A DNA stretch of 64,000 nt from Hepatocystis sp. ex Piliocolobus tephrosceles (taxonomy: Eukaryota > Apicomplexa > Aconoidasida > Haemosporida > Plasmodiidae): assembly GCA_902459845.2 (NCBI GenBank), contig CABPSV020000006.1:1-64000 (forward strand), read 5' to 3'. The notes under the pieces were generated by a model, which did no database searches, was not told the DNA's origin, and saw only the letters and a list, made by a program, of their open reading frames with translations. Positions within the stretch are counted from its first letter, which is position 1. The number at the start of each line of letters is the position of its first letter. This document shows positions 35,731 through 49,155 of this stretch, piece after piece. A program made the position numbers and the translations under genes.

Positions 35731-37174
35731 TTACCTACAGATAACAGTATCGTCTATTTTTAAAATCATCATAACTGTCTCTGTAGCCAACTTAATAGCT
35801 GTCGAAGTAACTAATAAAGGTTGTATAACATTTTCATCAATCATATTTGTTATAGTACCTGTTCGAATATTTATACCATAATGTTTATGACCTTCTGCAT
35901 GTTTATTTCTTAACTCGGTTACAATATTAAGTGGTGGTAATCCAGCATTTTCTGCTAAAGTATAAGGTATTAATTCTAAAGCATCTGAAAATGCTTTTAC
36001 GCATATTTGTTTAGATCCTGTTAAAGTATTTGCCCACTGATATAGTTTTTGCGATAATTCCATTTCAGGAGCTGCTCCACCAGGTAAAACAGCTTTTTTT
36101 TTTATTAAGCTTCTAACAACACAAAGAGCATCATGTAATGATCTTTCTGCTTCATCTAACATTAAACTATTTGATGCTCTTAATAAAACTGATATAGTAT
36201 TATTTGATTGTACTCCTGTTATTTTAACTATTTCACCATAACCTACATTTTCAGTAACTACACTTTCTGCATATCCTAATTTATCAGCAGTAAAATAATC
36301 CAAGCTAGCTACGGGTGAACAATTACATGTTTTAGAAATAAATTCTATATCTTCTCTATCTATATCTTTTATTACCATAATTTTAGATTTTGCAAGAAAA
36401 TCCAAAGCTAAGTCATTTACGGCATCACGTAATATACTTTTCTGTATTAATAATAAATTACAACCTGTACTAGCTATTTTTTTAATCATTTTTGCTATAA
36501 TCATTCTTTCCTCTCTTAACAATCTATCCATACTATTATAATCTTTAACAATGACAGTATTGTCTATATCTGTTTTAGGTAAAGAAAGACAAAATTGGAT
36601 TAATCCTATTTTAGCTTGGGATAAATTTCTAATACCATGTGCTTTCTTACTTATTTTGTTACTAGTAAAAATTAAACCATCTACTATCTCACTATCTTCA
36701 ATTGTACCACCTAACTTTTTAACTATTCTTATATTATTCAAATCAACATTTACGTCTTTATTAATATTTGTTATTTTTAATATAACATCAACAGCTATAG
36801 GAGCTAATAAAGAAGAATTTTGAGAAACAATTTTCGAATTTAATGATGTTATAGCATTTTGTATTAACATATTTTTATCATTTAAATCAATTGGGATAGA
36901 CATTTCTTTTAATATTTCTTCACTTTTTAAAGCTGCTTCAGCAAAACTTTCAGATATTTGTTGACAGTGAATATTTTTATCTAATAATGATTTACATACA
37001 GTTAAAAGAGAACCACATATTACAACAACTGAAGTTGTTCCATCTCCTGCTTCTACATCTTGAGCTTTACTAAGTTCAACTATCATTTTTGCTGTTGGGT
37101 GCGCTACTGCCATTTCTTTTAAAATTGTTGCACCGTCATTTGTGATAATAACACCTCCTTTACCATCGGAAATC

Positions 37175-37215
<41 letters not shown>

Positions 37216-37932
37216 ACATATGTTTGTGCATATCTTCATAAAACAAAACAGGTGCGAACACATACCGTAATCAAACATCCACATAAACTTATATATATAT
37301 ATATATATATATAGGTACATTGTGTAAGTACCATTTTGTCCATTCCTTTGGGACCCAAACTTGTTCTAGTTACATCCGCAACAGCTTTCGCTGCTAAAAT
37401 GTTCATTTGTCTAACATCGCTTTGCTTTTCATTCCTATGTAAACTTTCTATATTTTTATTTTCTATAAAGCGGTAAATAGAACAAAAAAAAAAAAAAAAA
37501 TTAAAAAAGGTAATTTAGTATTTTTTTTTTATGGTAAAATTAGTTTATAATAATTTTTTTTTTTTTTTTTATATCAATATGTGTATATAACAAAAAAAAA
37601 TATTTATGATAATAATATATAGAGGGGAAAATCTAAAATGTTCTATCAAATGAAGTTTAAATACAAATAGGACATATTTATGTGAAAGATTATATAAATA
37701 TGTAAATATACGTACAAATATGTATATATACGTACAAATATGTATATATACGTACAAATATGTATATATACGTACAAATATGTATATATATTTACAAATA
37801 TGTATATATATTTACAAATATGTATATATATTTACAAATATGTATATATATTTACAAATATATATATTTGCTATAGGGCTTAAAAAAAAATTAAAAATAT
37901 ATTTATAATTACTTACTTGCTACTTCTGTCAT
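35731..37932 (-). CDS. CCT4: T-complex protein 1 subunit delta (CCT4)
   Basis: Three exons: 37917-37932, 37332-37462, 35731-37173 (16+131+1443 nt; 529 residues, the normal subunit length). The first exon encodes only MTEVA plus one base. Group II chaperonin features: [11 protein letters not shown] (exon 2) running into [18 protein letters not shown], the ATP-site GDGTTS (G92-S97), and the C-terminal [12 protein letters not shown] and IDDTVI segments. The single ORF beginning upstream of ISDGK is intron read-through. CCT4 is one of eight subunits of the cytosolic TRiC/CCT ring, which folds actin, tubulin and WD40 proteins; the adjacent UTP21 is a WD40 protein. Intron 1 (37463-37916) holds a 20-bp minisatellite; intron 2 has an A37 run. 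Confidence 0.96.
37700..37864. repeat. 20-bp minisatellite in CCT4 intron 1
   Basis: About eight units of the type tatatacgtacaaatatgta, the later ones with tttaca in place of cgtaca. Non-coding, although it leaves an ORF open. Confidence 0.85.
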
Positions 37933-38965
37933 TTTGAATATCACAATAAAAGTTTGGTTTTTAAATAATATGAAGATTTATATATATTTAACTGCGTTTA
38001 TAAAAATATGAATATACTTTTTTTTTTTTAGTACAATGCTTGTATTGAAAGCAATGATCGATGTGTTAAGAAGACTTAGGTTTTTCTCGTCAACCAAAAA
38101 GTTAAAATAAAATGAAAATAAAAATGAAAATAAAAATGAAAATAAAAATGAAAATAAAAAAGATGAATAATTAATTAAGCAAAAAAAAATAAATATATAG
38201 TATTATGTTCATATGGATGTACATAAAAAAGAACTTATGAAAAAGGTTATAAAAAAAAAATGTATTTTCTGTTACGTTTTTTTATGTTTACTTAAAAAAA
38301 AAAAAAAAAAAAAAATAATAATAAAATAAATGAATAAATGAATAAATAAATGAGTGAAGCAAGTACAAATTAAAATGGGAAAATATATATAAAATTAAAA
38401 AAAATTACAGCATGGTTGGAGGAGGACTTATTTTCTGTGTGCTTGTAAATTTTTTTAAGTATGCGTTTAACATATATACAAACAATATGCATTAAAATTT
38501 TTAATCATGCTTTAATATGCGTTGTATCGGTGGAACTCTCTTTTTTTTTTTTTTTTTTTTTTTTTACATATAAAAATAATATATACATAATATATACGTA
38601 ATATATACAGTATATATTAAAACGAACACATAGGAATATATACATATAATGTATGTTTAAATAAGCTTTAAGGCACACTAAAAGTACTTAGTTATGTTTT
38701 TCATTCTATACGCATATTGTATGTATATATGCATATGGAAAAAAAAAAAAAAAAAAAAAACGACCAGCCAGCCAGCATGTTCAAAGTGAAAAAAATTAAG
38801 CCAAAACGATTATTAGGCGTATATAAAATTTCTACATATGTAATATATACATATACATTTGTTCATACATAATTAATTTTGTTATATATTACAACTGGAC
38901 TACAGAAAAAAAAAAAAAAAGCAAAAAAAAACTTATGTTGTTTTGTTGCTTAAATCTTATCCGGT

Positions 38966-39005
<40 letters not shown>

Positions 39006-39196
39006 AAAATTTTTTTTTTTTTTTTTTTAACAATTTCAATAATTTCAATAATTGCAGAATGCCTTTTTCTTTTATAAACAATTATTAAAGTAATTTGCCA
39101 AAACAATATTTCATGATTTTACAAAAAATAATAACAAAAAATTTGCAACAAAAAATAAAGCAAAAGTAGAAAAAAAAAACAGCAAAAAAAAAACAG

Positions 39197-39240
<44 letters not shown>

Positions 39241-39383
39241 AGCAAAAAAAAAAAGGAGATAAAAGCAAAAGCATATGTAAGTGCTACATTGTTGTAAAAA
39301 ACAAACAATAGTTTATGAAAACACGCACTTGAGTAGTAGTAATAACAGTCATACCAAAATAATTTAATACTAACGAAGATACT
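37933..39383. other. intergenic, shared divergent upstream region (CCT4 / UTP21)
   Basis: Contains aaaatgaaaata repeats (38109-38160), (TA)n (38969-39002) and an A43 run (39197-39239) close to the UTP21 start. No gene seen. Confidence 0.65.
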
Positions 39384-42300
39384 ATGGGCGTAAAAAAAAA
39401 TGCCGGTAAAGCTATACAGCTTAGTGAACTATTTATAGCAGACACAAATGGCCAAGTCCATTCGAATGACAAAAACGTAAACAATCTAACCAAAAAAGAA
39501 CCTACAAAAACGTCTAAAAGCATATTAAATAAATACAAACTAGTCAAACCCATTGAAACAAATAATTCGGACGACACTCATAGTAAGAATGATTGCGATG
39601 AAAAAAAAGGCGAAGAAAGCAAAGAGGGTAGTAACGAGTTTATTGATAAAAATAAAAAAACGTCAAACGTTTTGCCAGATAATGTGCCTAAAAATGATAT
39701 TATAAAAACAAAACAATATAAAAAATCGAACCTACTTTTAGCTAATGGTACTGTAGGGTTAATCGTACACAATGGAGTAATGTGCATATCCCATAAAGGT
39801 TCACAAATATTTATTGTTGCAAATACTAAAAAGTCTTATTGTATTTATGATCCTCACAAATTAAGAAAAACTTATGCATCCAATTACTTTTCTGGAAACA
39901 TACAAAACATACATAGTGCTAAAGGTTATTTATATATTGTGTTTAAAAATAAAGTATATAAAGTGAATGATATTGAAAAAAAAAAAATTTTTTTTTCAAA
40001 TGAATGTAAAGATACTATTATTAACATTTTAATCGTTTCTGATTATTTATTAACATATAGTAAAAAAGAAATAGTTATTTGGAATGATATCGAAAATGAC
40101 GATTTCTTTCATTCCAATTCTTCGTGTGATGATTCATCAAGTAGTTCATCATCACTCGATGTGTTACCATTAACCAGTCCATACGAACAGGATTGTACCA
40201 AAGTGGAAACAACTTACTTACCAGATAAAACCTTATCACTCAATCCTTCACAATCCAATAAAAACGTAAAAAACCAAAAAAAAACGAAATCTACAAAAAT
40301 AAGAAACAATAACCAATACCTATTAAAACGAGTAATATTATTCGACACCAATTCCAATATCGAAATTAAACATATATTACACCCAGTTGAATATATTAAC
40401 AAAGTATTAATTTTAACCAATGAAAATAAACTATATTTATATAATATAAACAAAGAAAAAATAATTCATGAGTATGAATCGATAAATAATATAAATACAA
40501 AAGCAGATATATGTTTACTATCTAAAACTTTAAAAAATGAAGAAATTTGTTTTATAACATCAGATAATAAAATATATATAATAGATATTAAAAAAGATGA
40601 GATAATATATTTAAAGAATATTCATATGGTAGATGATAAAATCACATGTATACGTTTTTTTTGTTACGAACATGATAGAAATAGTTACAATATTATACTA
40701 GTAGGTACTAAACATGGTAAAATTTTAATGTTTAATACAAAAAATAATATACAATATTTTGTTTTAAAAAATGTACACAATAGAGATGTAAAAACTATTT
40801 TAATATCGACTCAAGGATATATATATACAGCTGGTTATGACAATAAAATAAATTTAATACGTTTAAATAAAGACACATTTACATTAGATATAATAAAAAT
40901 GAGAAATAGTTGTAATGGTGTTATTAATAATATTAAATATTTGAATAATGAAAAATTTAAATTAATAGTATCTGCAACTAGTAACGATAAACATATAGGT
41001 AGTAACTTATCTATTATTAGTCCTCATAATCCTGAACAAAATATAAATTTTGCTTGGGATCATAAAATCAATATTTTAAATAAAACAATCATTGATTTTG
41101 ATATTAATTCAAATAGACATTATGATTGGAATAATATTTTAGTTTGTTTTGAAAATTCACATCGTGTATATTTAGCTTCGTCTTATAAAAAAAAGATTTC
41201 TGCAGAATATTTATCACTACCATTTACAGATAATAACAATACATATCAAAAAAATAAAAAAAACAAAAACAATGATGATTTTAATGATACTACCACAGGG
41301 GCTAGAACTACAACTAACTATGGATATACTCATAATAATAATAATAATAATAATAACAATAATAATAATACTGTTAGAAATAGAACTGATGCAGATTACC
41401 AAATAGACGAAGGTGATACTTTATTTGTAGATACATATGATAAGAATAAAAAATACGCAACAAGTGTTTTGATATCAACATGCGGTCATATCGCTATTGT
41501 TGGTTATATTGATGGATCCATACATTCATTTAACATGCAATCAACTACATATAAAAACGAGTATAAATTAAATAAATATTCATTAAGTTCGAAAGCTCAT
41601 ATACAAGGTCATATAATAAAAATGTATTTATTTGGTTTTAATTACTTTGTATCGGCATCTAATTCGAAAAAAGATTTATGTTTACGAGTATGGAATATTT
41701 ATACAAATCAAATCATGTATACATATGATATTCAAAAAGAATATTTATATAATAATCATATTCAAAATATGAATATTGAAAATGTATCTAATGTTTATAT
41801 TGTCGCTTTTTATCATTATAATATATTAACAGTTGTTTGTTTATCAAATAATCATACTTTAATTATAGATATCGAACAAAAATGTATAACACGAAAATTC
41901 CAATTTGCATTTTCAGTTACTAATGCAATTTTTAGTAATGATAATAGATTAATTATGTTTTCATTTGATAATAAAACTTTATTAATATATGAAATATTAT
42001 CAAATACATTTATTGATTTTGTATTGTTTAATAGTAATGTTGTTACTATGATATATAACGATATCTATTTGTACACTTCACATACCAATAGTCCCAATTC
42101 TTTATATTCCTTTACCAATAAAAACTTATTTAATAATCACTATTATATTGTTAATGATCACGAAGTATTTAATGCAATACCAATTGAAGACGATGATGAA
42201 AGTGGTGATGGAAACGGAGAGGGAGAGGGAGAGGGAGACAAAGACAGAGACGGGGAAAAACCAAATGAAGGACAAGATGAAAAAAAAAAAAAAAATCATC

Positions 42301-43431
42301 CTACAAAAATCTTAACCCTAAAAAAAATGATTAACACCAATAATAGCACTAACAATGGGACTATAATAAATAATGAAAACGAAGTAATAATAAACAGAAA
42401 TAATAAGTCACAGATTGACAAGGATATAATAGATGATGGTAGAAAAAATAACAAAAATTATAGTCACTTATTAAAACCTTATGCATCAAGCGAAAAACAA
42501 ATTCATCAACAATTACTAACATTGTCAGGATATAATTTTCCAAAAATAGCTTACTTAATATTTTTAGATAAAATCAAAGAAAATTGTAAAGTGGAAAAAA
42601 ATGTTAAAAAAAATGAAGAGTTACCATTTTTTTTAAGTGCTCAGTTAGATAAACAGATCGAATATGTAGATAACGATGCGGATTTCTTAAAAAATCTGAA
42701 CAAATCAGATATAACAATATCTTCTAAACCTGACAAATTAGTTGATAAAGATATGCCGCGCGACGGGATAAAAGATGGTGAGGTAAAAGATGAAGGTGTA
42801 AAAAATGGGGATGCAAAAAATGGAGATGCAAAAAATGGGGATGCAAAAAATGGAGAACTTAACAAAAAAGTTAAAAAAAAAAAAAGTAAACATATAACAC
42901 AAAATTTGTCTACACAAATTCCATCGTCGAAGTTGCAAGAACTACTTGGGAAAACAGAGCTTTCTTATATTAGTAAGCAAAAAAAAAAAAAAAAAAAAAA
43001 AAAATACGTTCGTTCTGTCTGTGCAGTGTCCTTTTTATACATAAATATATACAAACGTTTATATATGTTTATTTTCATTTATTATTATTACTATTATTAT
43101 TATTATTTTTTTTTTTTTTTTTTAGATGCATTGAATTATATGAAAAGCTTATCACCATCAGGTGTACATTTTAATATATTGTGTTTAAATACCGTGGAAG
43201 AGGTAACTAATATATTTTTTTTTTCTTTTTTCTATATACCTCAAATTGAAATTTCCAAATATGTACATAATATATACATATGCTTACACACTTTTATATG
43301 TTTCTTACCTTTTATAGATGGAAAACATGATGAATTTTTTTATATATCACGTCAAGACAAATGACAATGTAGATTTGATTCAAGCTTACATATTAATATT
43401 TCTTAAGGTAAAAATTTTTAAATTTATTCGT

Positions 43432-43485
<54 letters not shown>

Positions 43486-43696
43486 TAAGTGTAGTACTGC
43501 TTTAATTTGAGCGTACATATTATGAGATCAAATTTTTTCATTTTTGCTCTCATAACTTTTATAGCTTTCATTTTTTATAACTTTCATTTTTTATAACTTG
43601 CATTTTTTATAACTTTCATTTTTTATAACTTTCATTTTTTATAACTTTCATTTTTTATAACTTGCATTTTTTATAACTTTCATTTTTTATAACTTT

Positions 43697-43730
<34 letters not shown>

Positions 43731-43890
43731 GACACATGGCAAGAAATTAATGAGAACAAATCAAAAGAATTTAAAATCCACGACAATGATATTATTACAA
43801 GAAATTCAAAAAAGTTGGTCTACAATTAATTTTTTATTTGAAAACACTATTTTTTTTATAAAATTTTTAACAAATATACAATTAGAATAA
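39384..43890 (+). CDS. UTP21: UTP21/WDR36, WD40 small-subunit processome protein
   Basis: Four exons: 39384-42972, 43126-43202, 43318-43407, 43732-43890 (3589+77+90+159 nt; 1304 residues). Joins are GT..AG and in frame; the apparent ORF to 43364 reads through introns. Many degenerate WD40 blades follow residue 120 (for example VGTKHGKILMF, YTAGYDNKINLI). GYIDGSIHSFNMQS is close to the WDR36 signature GYxDGSIxxFNxQS. The last four segments form the Utp21-specific C-terminal domain: ALNYMKSLSPSGVHF (exon 2), then VDLIQAYILIFLKTHGKKL across exons 3-4, then SWSTINFLFE. In yeast and human the protein is part of the UTP-B subcomplex of the 90S pre-ribosome, needed for 18S rRNA processing. Low-complexity inserts: poly-Asn (41335-41370), Gly/Glu repeats (42200-42240) and KNGDA repeats (42800-42850). 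Confidence 0.92.
43569..43700. repeat. 16-bp minisatellite in UTP21 intron 3
   Basis: About eight copies of cattttttataacttt, with g/t variants, directly before the polypyrimidine tract of the last exon. Confidence 0.9.
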
Positions 43891-44317
43891 TCACTTTTAA
43901 AAATATATATATTAACAGTTTTGAGTATATATATATATATATATATATGTACCTATATAATTAGGCCAGTTTTTTTTAATGTATAACTTTTTATTTTGTT
44001 CATCATGTTCATCAGTTTACTATTTTCATTTTTCTTTTTTTAAACAAAAATTTTAAATTCTTTATATAGCTTTTTTAATTCAATCATGTTTAGTGACTAC
44101 TATGAAATAAATCTTTTTAAAAAAAAAAAAAAAAAAAAAAACATAAGTACATAGTAAATGCGTACATATATAAGGGCAATGAACTTATATGAAATAATTT
44201 TGTTTATTTTAATCGAATTTCATTTTAATAGAAATTTCAATTTGTATAATATGTTCTGTTATATTCAACCGTTACTGCTTAAATTTAAAAATATATATAT
44301 TACCCCTCTCTCTCTTC

Positions 44318-44363
<46 letters not shown>

Positions 44364-44634
44364 CGCGGGAGAGACAACATTTTAGCTAAATATATTTATA
44401 AATACTTGTTTTTCGCATTACGCAAACTTAAAACAGTCTAATACACTGTCCTATTGTTTTTAATTAAACGAACAAAAATGTTTTCCCTTTTCTTTTGTTG
44501 CAATTTTAAATTGAGACAAATAATCCATTGTGCATATTTGTATTATAAATAATGTACTATAAACTGTGTTTAACAAAAGTAGAAGCGTAAAATTTTGAAT
44601 ATAAATTTATATTTGTTATTTTTTTTGTTTTTAT
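43891..44634. other. intergenic between convergent genes
   Basis: 3' flanks of UTP21 and the mL53-like gene. Contains (TA)n followed directly by (GA)n (about 44318-44363). The plus ORF at 44158-44385 is a repeat artefact. Confidence 0.7.
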
Positions 44635-45607
44635 TCAAAAAGAATTTTTATAATTTTCCAATAAGTTCGTTTTCATAAAATCGTGGTGTACTACGAAAAA
44701 AAAAAAAAAAAAAAATGAAAAAAAAAAAAAGTGCTTTAGCATAATTATTGATATTAACATGTGTGTGTATTTTTGCATTCGTTTTAACAGTTTATAAAAC
44801 TCACATCTTTGCTGATCATTGTCTATAATTCTTTGAATTTCCATTAAATCGTGATTTTCCGGGTTAAACCTAAAATATAAAAAAAATACATTTTTTTCAT
44901 TTTTTGGTTTTTTGTTTAAATTACAACAATGTACATTTTAATACATGTGAAACATGTTAAGCAGCTACAAGTTAGCTACTCACTAGTGCAGCCTACTATT
45001 AAAAACAAATAAACAAATAAATAAATAATTGTCTAGTTATACTTAAACACTTTAGAATTCTGCATTTCGATTTCAATTAGTGGCTCTTCATTATAACTGT
45101 GTAAAAAAAAAAAAAAATTATAGATCGAAAAAAAAGTTATAGATCGAAAAAAAAGTTATAGATCGAAAAAAAAGTTATAGATCGAAAAAAAAATTATTGA
45201 TCAAAAAAAAAAGTTATACATTACATAAAATAGGATATACTAAAAACTGACAGTAATACACAAGTCAGTAAAGAAGTTAAAAAAAAAAACACACATGTTG
45301 TTAATAAAAATTGTTACATATTTTGCATTATATGATTTTATTTTGCTCTATTTTTCTATATTTTATTTATTTATTTATTTATTCATTGTTTGTTTTTTGT
45401 TTTTTGCCAGAGAGGCTTAGCCTATTACTCGATTAATTCTAATTTATACTCCAAATTCAAAAATTTTTCTTTTTTCTGTTTCGCTTCGATGTGGTAAATT
45501 AATTTCTGACAATTGTCGTTGTAGGTACCACACGGATTGTATTTTATTTTAATTCTTTTTATATATGCTAAAAAATTTACCTTCGGAAAAAAATTAAATT
45601 TAGGCAT
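44635..45607 (-). CDS. probable mitochondrial ribosomal protein mL53
   Basis: Four exons assembled by hand: 45429-45607, 45043-45096, 44805-44869, 44635-44690 (179+54+65+56 nt; 117 residues). Donors are GTAATA, GTATAA and GTGAGT; acceptors are CAG, TAG and TAG; every join keeps the frame. The product begins MPKFNFFPKV, has a basic strand running into IKIKYNPCGTYNDNCQ, then FLNLEYKLEL, PLIEIEMQN and a C-terminal helix with LMEIQRIIDNDQQ. This order matches mL53 (human MRPL53, yeast MRPL44): a V-x-V-x-F-x-P-F-G-like strand, a paired strand, a x-V-x-F-x-D/N-like strand, then an acidic helix, in a small protein of about 100-115 residues. That assignment is by pattern from memory. Intron 1 has a 19-bp minisatellite. 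Alternative: unrelated small protein with a thioredoxin-like fold. Confidence 0.6.
45117..45216. repeat. 19-bp minisatellite in mL53-like intron 1
   Basis: About five units of ttatagatcgaaaaaaaag; the last is degenerate. Confidence 0.85.
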
Positions 45608-45997
45608 TATTATAGTATTTTATTTTTTTATATAATTAAAGCTAAACCGGCAAAAAAAAAAAAAAAAAAAAAAAACATATAACTGATATAAAAATATATG
45701 GTATATATGACTGATTGAAAATAGGGTTATATATTTAATTAAGATTAAACAATAAAATCCAAAAATAAAAGAGGGCTAAACAAATCTTCCCTATTTAAAG
45801 AAGGTTTATAAAGCAAAATGTTACAGTGAAAACAAAAAAAATAAATAATAATGCAACTTTTATGAATTAAAAATTGGAAAATAAATAAAAATATATAAAT
45901 GTTAACATTTAACAATAATATACACAAACCAGTGAATAAATAAATAATAAAGTAAAAGGTTATGAGATACAAAAAAGGGTGTAATTGTATCGAAGGG

Positions 45998-46051
<54 letters not shown>

Positions 46052-46242
46052 TTATAGGTAAATAAATGAAAGTATATAACATATTTACAAACGGACATTA
46101 GCAAGTAAGTATATAAATTCAAAACTCAAGCAGACATAAATGCATATGCATTTAAAATAAACCACTTTTTTTTTTATTTTATTTTATTTTTTTTTAAAAA
46201 GAGCATATTTAATATATGTTTATAAAAACATAATCGAATAAT

Positions 46243-46287
<45 letters not shown>

Positions 46288-46430
46288 TGGATTATTTTAA
46301 TAAAATGCTTAATCTTTAAGTACGTAATTATAAACACGATTATAAATTAGTAAATTTTAAAAATATATAACTTACAGTGAACGATTTATTCACGTGTACA
46401 TCATAAAATAGTGTGACAATAACTTCGTCA

Positions 46431-46483
<53 letters not shown>

Positions 46484-46525
46484 CATATCTTCTCGTCATA
46501 AGTTCACTTAATTTTTTTTTTTTTT
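45608..46525. other. intergenic, mL53-like upstream / helicase downstream
   Basis: Contains A48 (46001-46048), A37 (46247-46283) and T48 (46434-46481) runs. The minus ORF at 45745-46122 spans the A48 run and is not supported. Confidence 0.65.
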
Positions 46526-49155
46526 TCAAATAAAATTCATTTTATATTTTTTATTGCTTTGATTTTGATCTTCATCCATTATAAAACAATCACTGTCATC
46601 TTCAGTAAATTCGAGTGATCTTTTGTTGTTCGGATAATTAATAACATTTTTGTTACCACTACTGTTGATTTTGTCATGCTGTTCTAACGACTTACTATCG
46701 ACTTTGGTAAAATAGTTTCTTATATCCATATTTTTTTTCTTTTCCCCAGAAGTAGTATTAAACGTAGTAGTAGTATTAGTAGTACTACTACTTGAAAAAT
46801 GTTTGTTAATATCGTTTAAGGTTTTATACTCTGCCGATTTGTATTCGTTAGATTTTCGTTTGGATTTGGGAGAGTTAATCATACATGAAGGAAATGATTT
46901 ATTTGTGTCGTGTGTCAAATCTGTCATAAACTTATCAAACTGATTAACGTCTTTTACATTCAACGAATCTTCCATTCCATTAAGAGCAGAGGTTAATGTA
47001 TTCCATTTATTATTAATAATTCTCCAAATAATTTCATCAATTGTATTTTGAGCTACTAAGTAATGTATATTTACAACATCATGTGTTGTTCCCATCCTAT
47101 GAGCACGATCTTCTGCTTGTATTATTTGTCCAGGGACCCAATATAACTCACCAAAAACTACTGTATTAGCTGCTGTTAAATTTAATCCAACTCCACAAGC
47201 GGTTAAGGATAACAAAGCAATTTTAACACTTTCATCTGATTGAAATTTTTTTATATACTCTTCTCTTTTATCTGCTGGTGTTCTACCATCTACTCTTATA
47301 AATGATTGTTTTTTTTCATTTAACAAATAATCATTTATTTCATCTATTACCATTTTATGATGACAAAAAAGCAAAAACTTTATATCTGCATCTATTAAAT
47401 AAGTTATATATTCTTTTATAGCTTTTACTTTTGCACGTCCAGTTAATTGAAATAAATGTGAGATTGACAATTTGTCATCTTCATTATTATTGTCAAAATC
47501 ATTATCATCATTATTATTACTGTTATCACTTTTTCTTTTAGATCGACTCCAACTATTTTTATAAAACATAGATAAATCTATATCATCCATACTACTAATA
47601 TTAATATTTTCTTTATCTTCTATTTTTTTAGAATAACTCATTATTTCTTCTAAATCTTTTGGTGCAATTTCTATAGGGATTTTGGATCTTAATTTTTCAG
47701 GTAATTCTTTTAAAACATCTTTTTTTAAACGCCTTATCATAATACTATTGGTTAAAAATAAATGTAATTCTCCTGTATGTTTTGCACCTATATATTCTAT
47801 TTTACGAGTATATACATTTTTTGTTTTAAAACAATATCTATCACAAAATTCATGATAGTCAAATAAATCTGGTATAATACTACTTACCTGTTCATATAAC
47901 TCAGAAGGTTTATTTAGAGCAGGAGTACCAGATAATAAAATACATCTTTTTGAATTTTTTATAAGAGGTGTTGTAACTTTTGTTCTTTTCGAAGTAGAAT
48001 TTTTTAAATAATGAGATTCATCACAAATTATACATTCATATTTTTTCTGAAAATCAGTATGTTTTGCAACTAATTCGTATGATATAATTATCATTTTACT
48101 ATGTAATGGTACTACTGTTTTTCCAGTTTTTACGACACATATGTCTGATTCTTTTAATAAATGGGATAACCATCTTAATGCTTGATCTTTCCATTGAAAA
48201 CGAATAGAAGATGGACAGATAACCATAAATGGCCATTCATGATGATAAAAAGCCATTAATGCTAATGCTTGTAATGTTTTACCTAAACCCATTTCATCAC
48301 CAATTAATACACGACCATTTTTCCTTAAACCAAAATAAACACCTTCTCTTTGAAAATTTCTTAATTCTACACTTAATTTTTCACCTAATAATTTATCTAA
48401 TTTATCATAGTTCATTTTTGTATATGCACACATAGTATTTGTTAACACATTTGCTGTTTTTTCTGATATTTTTTTAGGAATTGAAAATTTTACATAATTT
48501 TGAAAACATTTTAATAAAAAATTAGGTATATCATATATACCACCTAATATAGTACATTTGTTTTTTAATCCTGTCAACACCTCCTCATATTTATCCGATT
48601 CAAATGTTACACATGAATAACCGTTACTCAATTTTTCAATATTTGGATTAAAATTTGCTAATATTTTAAACAACTCTTTTGATAAAAAATTTTTAAATGG
48701 CATAAATTTCTTATTATAACTATTACCAGTATTATTATTAGAATTCTCTTTTTGTACTATTTTAAATTTATCATTACTATGAATTTCGAATGCTACCACA
48801 ATATCAAACTCGATTCTTTCATTCTCATCATTATGAGTGTTTTTTATTTTATTATTATTCATATTTTCTTTATACGGATTAAATTCGTTGCTTCTCATTT
48901 TTGTAGGACTCCTATTGAAATAGGAACCATTGTAGTTATTACTACCATTATGGCTTGTATTATTCCAATTATTCATGGTATTTCCAGGACTACCCTCTTC
49001 ACTTAATTCTCCTTCTTTCTGTAAAACATAATTTTTAAATTCCATTAACAATCCCGTAGGTTTTTCAAGATTCTTAACCCAAGTAATATAAGACTTGTCA
49101 TTTTTAAAAACTTCTTCAAACGTCTTGCCTTTATGTTTACCAAAATTAAACGTTT

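Noticed and set aside
42973..43364. Unspliced extension of UTP21 (poly-Lys, YYYYYYY, FFFF)
   Set aside because: Intron read-through; spliced exons restore the Utp21 C-terminal domain.
44318..44363. (TA)n(GA)n as a regulatory GAGA element
   Set aside because: It lies between two convergent 3' ends and looks like a plain microsatellite.
45745..46122. 125-codon minus ORF with a Phe run
   Set aside because: It crosses the A48 run and has no protein-like segment beyond AT-rich hydrophobic bias.
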